Assembly: GCA_947630135.1 (NCBI GenBank) | Contig: CANRGH010000004.1 | Coordinates: 62,001 to 126,000 of the forward strand | Direction of reading: 5' to 3' | Length of the DNA: 64,000 nt | Source: an uncultured Monoglobus sp. | Lineage (GTDB): Bacteria; Bacillota; Clostridia; Monoglobales; Monoglobaceae | Shown here: in pieces, positions 57,959 to 64,000 of the stretch | Layout of the letters: every line of letters begins with the position of its first letter | Numbering within the stretch: position 1 is the stretch's first letter | Notes under the pieces: generated by a model | Seen by the model: only the letters and a program-made list of their open reading frames with translations | Told to the model about the DNA's origin: nothing | The model's database searches: none | Position numbers and translations under genes: made by a program

Positions 57959-58682
57959 TTATATTATCTCCCGTCTCGTTTTCAAAAGTCTCAAGCAGCG
58001 CGAGCTCGTCCGCGGTCAGCTCCCGCGCCCCGCCGACGGCAAGGCTTTCGTCAAGGCCGAGGCCGCCGATCTTAACGCGCCTCAAGGCCGTTACCCTTTT
58101 TCCGACCGCCGCGAACATGCGCTTTACCTGATGATACTTGCCCTCGTATATAACCACGCGGGCCGAGTTGTTTTCAAGAATTTCAAGCTCCGCGGGCTTG
58201 CAGACATATCCGTCGTCAAGCTTAACGCCCAAGGCGAACAGTTTGACGTCTTCCTCCTCCGCGGGCGCGCTGAGCTCCGCTATATATGTTTTCGGCACAT
58301 GCTTTTTGGGGCTGAGCAGCCTGTGGGCGAGCGCCCCGTCGTTGGTCAGCAGACACAGGCCCTCGGTGTCAACGTCAAGCCTACCGACCGGAAAAAGGCT
58401 CATGTGCGCTAGCTCCGCGGGCGCGAGCTCACACACCGTGGGGTATCTGCCGTCCTCGGTGGCGGAGACGTAACCCTTCGGCTTGTTGAGCATCACATAG
58501 GCGAACTCGCGATAGACCGTCTCTTTCCCGTCAACGCATACGCTGCTGCGGTTCGGGTCGACCGCCGCCTCCGGCGCGGCGACAGCCGCTCCGTCAACGC
58601 TGACTCTGCCCTGCTTTATCATTTTTTTAACGTCCTTGCGGGAGCCGAAGCCCAGCCCGGACAAATATTTGTCAATTCTCAT
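57951..58682 (-). CDS. RsuA/RluB-type pseudouridine synthase
   Basis: A 243-aa enzyme isomerising a uridine in rRNA. I start at Met8 of the track ORF (MRIDKYLSGLGFGSRKDVKK), which aligns with the S4 domain start. Then YVMLNKPKGYVSATED, LFPVGRLDVDTEGLCLLTND with the catalytic Asp, and EGKYHQVKRMFAAVGKRVTAL. Length and the acidic C-terminus are normal. Whether the target is 16S (RsuA) or 23S (RluB) cannot be fixed from sequence. Confidence 0.9.
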   Translation of the reverse strand: MRIDKYLSGLGFGSRKDVKKMIKQGRVSVDGAAVAAPEAAVDPNRSSVCVDGKETVYREFAYVMLNKPKGYVSATEDGRYPTVCELAPAELAHMSLFPVGRLDVDTEGLCLLTNDGALAHRLLSPKKHVPKTYIAELSAPAEEEDVKLFALGVKLDDGYVCKPAELEILENNSARVVIYEGKYHQVKRMFAAVGKRVTALRRVKIGGLGLDESLAVGGARELTADELALLETFENETGDNINA

Positions 58683-58758
58683 TTTTCTTCCCGCGCGGTT
58701 CATAATTCCGCTTTTAATTCAATATAATAATCATAAGACCCGCTAAGGAGCGCTGATT

Positions 58759-59211
58759 ATGAAAAATTTTGTTAAAAAATACAAATACAAATTAATGTTT
58801 ATCGCCGCTGCCGCGGTCGTTATCGCGGTGATCTTCGCGCTGTTCTCGGTTGACGGCGCGGCCAACCGAAAAAATATCGACTTCATAAGCTCGTTCGGCT
58901 GGCAGGTCGAGGAGTCGCCCGCCGACATCTCGCACCTTACTATCCCGGAGGACCTGAGCGGCGTGTTCCTTGTCCACTCGCAGCTTTCCGCCATAGACGG
59001 CTCGTCAACGGCGGACTACCGCGGAAAGAACATCACCCGATATTCCTACAAGGTCTTAAACCACAGCAAGTCGGACGGCGGAAAGATACGCGCGGACGTG
59101 TTTGTCTATAAGTCCGAGATAATCGCCGCGGATATTACCGACATATCGACCAACGGAGCGACAGCTCCTATCTCCGACATCTCGCAAATATCCGCGCCGA
59201 ATGCCGATTAA
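58759..59211 (+). CDS. DUF4830-type membrane-anchored protein
   Basis: A 150-aa protein: basic start, one membrane helix (LMFIAAAAVVIAVIFALFS), then an extracytoplasmic domain beginning NIDFISSFGWQVEESPADIS and containing RYSYKVLNHS and RADVFVYKSEIIAADIT, which resembles DUF4830, a small family of Clostridia. Function unknown. TAAGGAGCGCTGATT precedes the ATG. Divergent from rluB. Confidence 0.75.
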   Translation: MKNFVKKYKYKLMFIAAAAVVIAVIFALFSVDGAANRKNIDFISSFGWQVEESPADISHLTIPEDLSGVFLVHSQLSAIDGSSTADYRGKNITRYSYKVLNHSKSDGGKIRADVFVYKSEIIAADITDISTNGATAPISDISQISAPNAD

Positions 59212-59291
59212 AATAATTATATCATAACAGCGCGCCGCATGCAAGAAAAAACCAAATTTTTAAAAAATTTCAAAAAATTTCTATTTTGCTA

Positions 59292-59320
59292 TTGCTATTT
59301 TCGTAAAAGTATTATATAAT
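59292..59320 (+). promoter_or_regulatory. Sigma-A promoter of hpf
   Basis: TTGCTA, 17 bases, TATAAT, with a leader of about 65 nt. The AT-rich region 59212-59291 before it contains no gene. Confidence 0.7.
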
Positions 59321-59389
59321 ATGAACATAAGATAAGCTTTTGAAAAAAACTTATTAGTTTAATTTATACAATCGACCGGAGGTAATATT

Positions 59390-59929
59390 ATGACTTACAA
59401 CATTATTACAAAAAAATTCAGTTTGTCGAATTCCAGCAAAGACAAGATTTTATCAAAAGTAAAAAAGCTGGACAAGTTTTTTGACGATAATTCAAACGAA
59501 TGTAAGATCATTGTTTCGGAGTTCAAGGACGATATAATTGTTGAGATCACCTTCCGTTACAAGGGCTTTATCATTCGCGCGGAGGACAAGAACCGCGACC
59601 TGCTTACTGCGGTCGACAACTGCCTCAGCGCCATTGACAGACAGATAAGAAAAAACAAGACCAAGCTCTCAAAGCGTCTCCGCGGCGGCGGATTTGACCA
59701 ATATGTGGCGATCACGCCCGAGCCCGAGCCCGTTGAGGAGGAGACCGAGTTCAAGATCATCAAGACCAAGACGATCTCCGCGAAGCCCATGATGCCCGAG
59801 GAAGCCATTCTTCAGATGAACATGCTGGGCCACTCGTTCTTTATCTTTAACAATCCCGACACCATGACGCCCAACATTGTCTACAAGAGAAAGGACGGAA
59901 ACTACGCCCTGATCGAGCTTGACGAATAA
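59390..59929 (+). CDS. hpf: Ribosome hibernation promoting factor, long form
   Basis: A 179-aa protein. Residues 1-100 form the ribosome-binding domain (MTYNIITKKFSLSNSSKDKI, FRYKGFIIRAEDKNRDLLTAVDNC). After a linker, about 120-179 is the dimerisation tail (KTKTISAKPMMPEEAILQMN, LGHSFFIFNNPDT, VVYKRKDGNYALIE-type end). Long HPF dimerises two 70S ribosomes into inactive 100S particles in stationary phase. ACCGGAGGTAATATT precedes the ATG. Monocistronic. Confidence 0.95.
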   Translation: MTYNIITKKFSLSNSSKDKILSKVKKLDKFFDDNSNECKIIVSEFKDDIIVEITFRYKGFIIRAEDKNRDLLTAVDNCLSAIDRQIRKNKTKLSKRLRGGGFDQYVAITPEPEPVEEETEFKIIKTKTISAKPMMPEEAILQMNMLGHSFFIFNNPDTMTPNIVYKRKDGNYALIELDE

Positions 59930-59947
59930 TTGCTTTGAAATACAAAC

Positions 59948-59976
59948 CGCCGACCCCTTAGGGGCCGGCATTTTAT
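59948..59976 (+). terminator. Intrinsic terminator of hpf
   Basis: GCCGACCCC TTA GGGGCCGGC stem (one mismatch) followed by ATTTTATTT, 18 bases after the stop codon. Confidence 0.8.
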
Positions 59977-60058
59977 TTGGCTTGTGCCGCAAACGGAGCC
60001 TTTAACTAAAAAAGCGCGCCGCCGAAGCGCCGCGCCAAAAAACGCTTCGCTCCGGTAG

Positions 60059-60184
60059 TTGCCACACTAAACCAAATTTAACATTGAATAAATAAGCATT
60101 AAACCAACATTATAAAGAGCAAGCATTTTTTGCAACAAAAATACCTACTTTATTCAATGTGTTTATTTAATTTAATGTGGCAAT
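60059..60184. repeat. AT-rich element with approximately 35-bp terminal inverted repeats
   Basis: TTGCCACACTAAACC..TTAACATTGAATAAA at 60059-60093 pairs with TTTATTCAATGTGTTT..TTTAATGTGGCAA at 60149-60183, with a few mismatches and small gaps. The centre (about 55 bases) encodes nothing. It could be a miniature transposable element or a long hairpin; target duplications are not evident. Confidence 0.6.
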
Positions 60185-60282
60185 ATCACTTTATCATATA
60201 TTGCTGTAATTGTCAAGATTATAAATCATTTAATTTTTCAAACTAAACAGGCCGCCGAAGCGATAATTTTATTTGCACCCTA

Positions 60283-60311
60283 TTGACATTGCGCATAATA
60301 TGTATTATAAT
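60283..60311 (+). promoter_or_regulatory. Promoter of the toxin-antitoxin pair with operator
   Basis: TTGACA, 17 bases, TATAAT. The -10 box is centred in a perfect inverted repeat TATGTAT-TATAAT-ATACATA (60299-60318), where antitoxin binding would block transcription. Confidence 0.85.
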
Positions 60312-60342
60312 ATACATACTAATTTTAAAGGAGTTGATTTTT

Positions 60343-60618
60343 ATGGCATCGACAAATGTCACGATCAGAATGGACAAGGACTTAAAAAAACAGGCGGATG
60401 AACTGTTCAAAGTGCTCGGGCTCAGTTTTTCCACGGCTGTCGGCGTGTTCTGCCGCCAAGCGGTAATGCGCGGCAAGATTCCCTTTGAGCTTTCGGCCGA
60501 AAAGCCCAACGCGGAAACCCTCGCCGCGATGCAGGAAATTGAGGACAAAATAAGCGGAAAGATAGAGTCAAGACGTTTCACAAGCGTTGATGAACTGTTT
60601 GAGGATCTGGACGCATGA
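60343..60618 (+). CDS. RelB/DinJ family antitoxin
   Basis: A 91-aa protein. The track start is 20 codons early and lies on the promoter; ATG at 60343 follows AAAGGAG. The ribbon-helix-helix is NVTIRMDKDLKKQADELFKV with LGLSFSTAVGVFCRQAVMRG, and the C-terminal part (EIEDKISGKIESRRFTSVDE) would wrap the toxin. Overlaps the toxin gene by ATGA. Confidence 0.9.
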   Translation: MASTNVTIRMDKDLKKQADELFKVLGLSFSTAVGVFCRQAVMRGKIPFELSAEKPNAETLAAMQEIEDKISGKIESRRFTSVDELFEDLDA

Positions 60619-60890
60619 AGTACGAAATAGATTATTCAACAAAATTTAAAAAAGACTACAAAATAATCAAAAAGAGAGGCTATAATATTTCGCTGCTGAG
60701 AAAGACAATCGAGATCCTTGCAAACGGTCAGGAACTTCCGCCGGAATACAAAGATCACGCGCTCAAAGGCAAATTCAGCGGTTACCGCGAATGTCATATA
60801 ACTTCCGACTGGCTTTTGGTATACAAAATAGAAAACAATATGCTGATGTTGTTCTTATCGCGTACCGGAACGCACAGCGACTTGTTTTAG
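60615..60890 (+). CDS. YafQ family mRNA interferase toxin
   Basis: A 91-aa RelE-superfamily toxin. YSTKFKKDYKIIKKRGYNIS, LPPEYKDHALKGKFSGYREC and ECHITSDWLLVYKIENN, ending FLSRTGTHSDLF, include the His and other residues of the YafQ active site. YafQ cleaves mRNA in the ribosomal A site. Complete and likely functional; 4-base overlap with the antitoxin. Confidence 0.9.
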   Translation: MKYEIDYSTKFKKDYKIIKKRGYNISLLRKTIEILANGQELPPEYKDHALKGKFSGYRECHITSDWLLVYKIENNMLMLFLSRTGTHSDLF

Positions 60891-60929
60891 CGCCTGTCTG
60901 CTACCATGAAAATTTTGTCTGTCTGCACC

Positions 60930-60958
60930 TTGCGGTGTGTATTGAGCGGTGGTATAAT
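60930..60958 (+). promoter_or_regulatory. Sigma-A promoter of the PL9 gene
   Basis: TTGCGG, 17 bases, TATAAT, 38 bases before the ATG. Confidence 0.65.
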
Positions 60959-60995
60959 AATTGATAATGATAATTTCTTTTAAGGAGATGTGTTT

Positions 60996-63287
60996 ATGAA
61001 ACGCCTGTTTCTTATAACAGTTCTGTGTCTCGCGATGATTATTCCGCCGATCTCCGCGGCGGCGTATCCGCCCGACTCGGAATACAACGTGTCGGATATG
61101 GCGTCCGCCAACATAACCGCCGAAACGCCGATGGGGGATTTCACGATAATTCCCGCCACCGACGGCGGCAAAGAAGTCGTCAAGATCGACGGCAGCAAAA
61201 AGACCGGCTCGGTGACAAAAATAAAGTACACCAAGCGGCTCAAGACCGGCGCGACCGGCAGTTATACCAACCGCGCGGTGCGCTTCTCGACCGAGGGCCC
61301 CGCGGTGCTCTATCTCGACTGCGGCTCGGCCAACAAAACAGACAGCCGCACCGGAAAAATTATCGACAGCAACAACAACGTTATCGAGTCGCAGGAAGTC
61401 AAGCCCGGCCTGTCCTACTACAAATTCTTTGTGCAGGAAGCCGGAGATTACGCCTTTGTAAGCGAGGGCGGCGGCATCAATATATATTATCTGAAGCTGT
61501 CCTACGATCTGCCCGAGCCCGACCCGGATTTTGAAAACCTGACCCCCGTGACAAAGGAGCCCATGAGCGAGATCTATACCGCTCCGCTCGCGCCCGCGGA
61601 CGGCGCGGGAACCAAAGAGGCCCCGATGAGCGTCGCCTCGGCGATCGCCAACGTCGCGCCCGGCGGAGTTATCCACTGCGAGGGCAGATATATGTTTAAT
61701 GACTGCCTTTATATCCCGTTTGGCAACAACGGCGCGGATGGCGCAGAAAAACATATCGAGTGCCCCGACGGCACGGTGTTTGACTTTTCCTATGAGCCAT
61801 ACAGCGGCAACGGCAGCGCCCGCGGCCTTCAGATGGACGGCGACTATTGGTATGTAAAAGGGCTTGAGGTGTATATGGCCGCCGACAACGGATTTTACAT
61901 CACGGGCAAGCACAACACTCTCGAGCTGTGCCGCGCCGAGGCCAACCGCGACACCGGAATACAGATCAGCCGCCGCTCCTCCAATCAGTCGAATTTTAAC
62001 GACTGGCCGAGCGACAATCTGATTTTAAACTGCACGTCATGCAACAGCTTTGACCCCGACACGGGCGAGAACGCCGACGGCTTCGCGGCCAAGCTGACCT
62101 GCGGAAACGGCAATGTGTTCGACGGCTGCATAGCCTATAACAACTGCGACGACGGCTGGGACTGCTTCACCAAGTCCGAGACCGGCCCGATCGGAACCCT
62201 CGTGTTCCGCAACTGCGTCTCGTTCCGCAACGGTCAGACCACCGACGGCGCGTTCACCGACAACAGTGACGGCAACGGCTTCAAAATGGGCGGCTCCAAG
62301 ATCGCGGTGACACATTATATGTACAACTGCGTCTCGTTTGAGAACGCCAACCACGGCTTTACCGACAACTCGAACCCCGGCCCGATTTATCTTTATAACT
62401 GCACGTCGTTCAACAACGCGCTCAAGGGCGGCACAAAAAAGAGCAATTTCGACTTCGCGCGCGACAGCGAAAATTCAAACAACACGATCGAAAACTGCCT
62501 GTCATACACCTCGCAGAAAATCGCGGCGGACAAGTTTCTGGGCACAATAAAGAACTCGGTCGTTTATAACAACAGCAAGGGCCTGTATTACTATTACGAG
62601 GATTTTCCGCCTATCACCAACTGGAACGACAAGCTGGGCGAGGTCCTGCCCACGGACACAATGGACACCGTCTCGGAAGCGACGTTCGTCTCGGTCGAGC
62701 CTCCCGAGCTCGGCGCCGACGTGCACACTCTCTGGAGGAACTCCGACGGCTCGATCAACATGGGCGATTTCCTCAAAGTGGCCGACGGCACCGTTTACAA
62801 AGAAAAGAACATAGGCGCGAACCTCTCGGACGGCCTTGTTTCTCCGGATGTTACTCCGCCTCCCGCGGCCACGGACGAGCCCGCCGCGACTGCTTCGCCG
62901 GAGCCGGGCGATGATCCGACATCTTCGCCCAAGCCGAGTGATATGCCCGTTACGACATCAACGCCCGAACCCACAAGCGAGCCCGCGGAAGGCTGCGCTT
63001 TGGCCGCCGCGTTTGACGACGAGGCCGAAGGCCTGATCAATATCCGCTTTGACAACAACACAAGCGAGGCCGCGGAGCCTTATATCATTATCGCGGCGTA
63101 TAAAAACGTTGACGGCGCCGATGTTCTCGTTGATTTCAACGACGAAACCGTGACAGTCGGCAAAAACTCATATTCCGAGCTGACGGCTCCGGTCCCCGAC
63201 GGCGAATATGATTTTATAAAGGTCCTCGCGTGGAAGGACTGTGACGGGCTGATCCCGCTCACACCCGCGGTCCTGCTTCAAAAATAG
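60996..63287 (+). CDS. Secreted pectate lyase, family PL9-like
   Basis: A 763-aa exported protein started at ATG 60996 with TAAGGAG upstream; the track's GTG overlaps the ribosome site. Signal peptide MKRLFLITVLCLAMIIPPIS. About 40-165 is a carbohydrate-binding-like module (RAVRFSTEGPAVLYLDCGS, YYKFFVQEAGDYAFVSEGGG). The right-handed beta-helix runs from about 192 to 600: GLQMDGDYWYVKGLEVYMA, ADGFAAKLTCGNGNVFDGCI with the probable catalytic Lys, and YNNCDDGWDCF with the calcium-binding acids. A Pro/Thr/Ser linker (about 618-665) leads to a C-terminal beta domain. PL9 enzymes cut polygalacturonate by beta-elimination using calcium. Confidence 0.9.
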   Translation: MKRLFLITVLCLAMIIPPISAAAYPPDSEYNVSDMASANITAETPMGDFTIIPATDGGKEVVKIDGSKKTGSVTKIKYTKRLKTGATGSYTNRAVRFSTEGPAVLYLDCGSANKTDSRTGKIIDSNNNVIESQEVKPGLSYYKFFVQEAGDYAFVSEGGGINIYYLKLSYDLPEPDPDFENLTPVTKEPMSEIYTAPLAPADGAGTKEAPMSVASAIANVAPGGVIHCEGRYMFNDCLYIPFGNNGADGAEKHIECPDGTVFDFSYEPYSGNGSARGLQMDGDYWYVKGLEVYMAADNGFYITGKHNTLELCRAEANRDTGIQISRRSSNQSNFNDWPSDNLILNCTSCNSFDPDTGENADGFAAKLTCGNGNVFDGCIAYNNCDDGWDCFTKSETGPIGTLVFRNCVSFRNGQTTDGAFTDNSDGNGFKMGGSKIAVTHYMYNCVSFENANHGFTDNSNPGPIYLYNCTSFNNALKGGTKKSNFDFARDSENSNNTIENCLSYTSQKIAADKFLGTIKNSVVYNNSKGLYYYYEDFPPITNWNDKLGEVLPTDTMDTVSEATFVSVEPPELGADVHTLWRNSDGSINMGDFLKVADGTVYKEKNIGANLSDGLVSPDVTPPPAATDEPAATASPEPGDDPTSSPKPSDMPVTTSTPEPTSEPAEGCALAAAFDDEAEGLINIRFDNNTSEAAEPYIIIAAYKNVDGADVLVDFNDETVTVGKNSYSELTAPVPDGEYDFIKVLAWKDCDGLIPLTPAVLLQK

Positions 63288-63293
63288 GATATA

Positions 63294-63336
63294 AAAAATG
63301 CGGACGGCGTTTTGATACGCCGTCCGTATTTTTTTC
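63294..63336. terminator. Bidirectional terminator between the PL9 gene and the edge gene
   Basis: GCGGACGGCG, 8-base loop, CGCCGTCCGT followed by ATTTTTTT, and preceded by an A run. It serves both converging genes. Confidence 0.85.
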
Positions 63337-63339
63337 GGA

Positions 63340-64000
63340 TCAAATCGCGGGATCCGACGACTGTGACGGATCAGGAAGGATCGGGTCGGGGTTAAAGAAT
63401 ATCGCGTCGTCGTAATATCCCAAATCGTAGAGGTCGGGCAGCGGCGCCGTCAGCGCCTCAACTCCCGGTGACAGGAAGAATTTTACCTGTCCCTTTGTTG
63501 TTGCCGACATATACAGTGAGCTGTTGTATCCTCCAACGTTCACGTTCGGATATGTCCACAGTATCACTTCCATAGGCGTCTGCGCCGGCAGCTCAACTAT
63601 TCCCTTGGATTTAAGGTATTCCTCGCGGCCCTCCACGTTCTTCGCGGGCCACGCGGGGTGCGGTTTGTACAGATACGTATACTCATCTCCAAAGTAGTTC
63701 ATTACCGCATCAACGCTCTCTTCAAACGCGGGGTTCTCTCCAGGCTTAGACGTTCCCGATATTATCATATATTTCTTGCCTTCACTGTATCCCGGGAAGT
63801 ATTGCTCGTCATACATCGCTTTAAAATCCGTGTCTGTCGGGTATTCCGTATCTCTGAACGAGCCCGCAAGCACCAAATTCAAGAATGCTTTTTTAGACTC
63901 TTCGGAAAGTGCCGCGTACATATCGTTGTGGTGTTTCTCCACAATATGCATTTTGCTCTGCAAATATTCATTCAGGCCTTCAACATCAGATACCATAAGC
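63340..64000 (-). CDS. C-terminal part of an unknown protein, possibly polysialyl/sialyltransferase-like (truncated by window edge)
   Basis: The frame remains open to the right edge, so the 218 residues from the track Met are internal or incomplete. Visible stretches are KKYMIISGTSKPGENPAFEE, YLYKPHPAWPAKN, ILWTYPNVNVGGYNSSLYMS and a Pro/Asp-rich tail. The K-P-H-P followed by G-Y-N-S-S/L pattern is reminiscent of the H-P and S-S/T motifs of bacterial sialyl- and polysialyltransferase-like proteins, but the match is weak. It could equally be a module of a larger surface protein. Function unassigned. Confidence 0.4.
   Translation of the reverse strand, partial: LMVSDVEGLNEYLQSKMHIVEKHHNDMYAALSEESKKAFLNLVLAGSFRDTEYPTDTDFKAMYDEQYFPGYSEGKKYMIISGTSKPGENPAFEESVDAVMNYFGDEYTYLYKPHPAWPAKNVEGREEYLKSKGIVELPAQTPMEVILWTYPNVNVGGYNSSLYMSATTKGQVKFFLSPGVEALTAPLPDLYDLGYYDDAIFFNPDPILPDPSQSSDPAI

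Noticed and set aside
60855-61913. 352-aa minus-strand ORF opposite the PL9 gene
   Set aside because: No recognisable motif or ribosome site; it covers the signal peptide and PL9 promoter of a well-supported gene.
1-64000. tRNA, rRNA, phage or plasmid replication genes, complete insertion sequences
   Set aside because: None could be recognised on either strand; the repeat islands lack any transposase ORF.

Overview
The window looks like a chromosomal segment of a mid-to-high GC Clostridia-type Firmicute, probably an uncultured gut or rumen pectin degrader. Supporting signs are AGGAGG-type ribosome binding sites, TTGACA/TATAAT promoters with 17-base spacers, family members typical of Firmicutes (DUF4364, DegV, DUF896/YnzC, RibU, VanW/YoaR, long-form HPF, DUF815), copper-amine-oxidase-like and Ig-like modules on secreted proteins, and pectin-active enzymes (PL9 lyase, rhamnogalacturonan-acetylesterase-like SGNH hydrolase, GH43). 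The genus cannot be named from the sequence alone. I found no rRNA, tRNA, CRISPR array or transposase gene.

Layout. 1-5.4 kb: 3' part of an asparagine synthase, a secreted SGNH esterase and a processive family 2 glycosyltransferase. 5.5-14.15 kb: one minus-strand aromatic amino acid operon, aroF-tyrA-aroB-aroA-aroC-pheA-aroK-aroQ-aroE, with every enzyme from DAHP synthesis to chorismate plus the phenylalanine and tyrosine branch enzymes. It is preceded by a perfect sigma-A promoter, an unannotated 41-codon leader ORF crowded with Phe and Tyr codons, and a terminator with a competing antiterminator: a ribosome-mediated attenuator. 14.2-20 kb: fumarase alpha subunit without its beta partner, a giant protein-mannosyltransferase-like fusion and a DHHW-motif secreted protein.

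20-23.4 kb and 37.4-41 kb hold two paralogous copies of an undescribed-looking module, both on the minus strand: promoter, terminator-like hairpin, tiny ORF with a second hairpin over its stop codon, an island of dispersed palindromic repeats, a secreted Ig-like protein (628 or 601 aa), a highly conserved 58-59 aa peptide, another repeat island, a 130-146 nt structured element with compensatory base changes, and a terminator. In copy 1 the tiny ORF carries a run of 12 G and is frame-broken at exactly that run. The two Ig genes look AT-richer than their neighbours.

23.5-29.5 kb (+ strand): a GT4-CsaB fusion, a DUF815 ATPase, a VanW/YoaR envelope protein and the riboflavin transporter RibU. 29.5-37.3 kb (- strand): an operon of an ankyrin-GH43 fusion, DUF2520 oxidoreductase, YhbY, SbcD, SbcC, an FNT channel and a 56-aa DUF896 protein missed by the ORF track. 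41-49.6 kb: polysaccharide deacetylase, three unknown small genes, a YfcE-type phosphodiesterase with coaX and malic enzyme, two paralogous HTH regulators, an L,D-transpeptidase and prmA. 50-59.9 kb: hinT, alaS, DUF4364, degV, then rluB-pdxK-yifB-trmL, DUF4830 and hpf. 60-64 kb: an inverted-repeat element, a RelB/YafQ-type toxin-antitoxin pair, a secreted PL9 pectate lyase, and a partial gene at the right edge.

Repeat islands made of the same few sequence blocks (GGGGCGGATATTATCCGCCC palindromes, an approximately 90-bp block, a GATTAG-rich block) fill most long non-coding gaps. Promoters, terminators and structured RNAs were found by eye and are predictions; no alignments or database searches were run.
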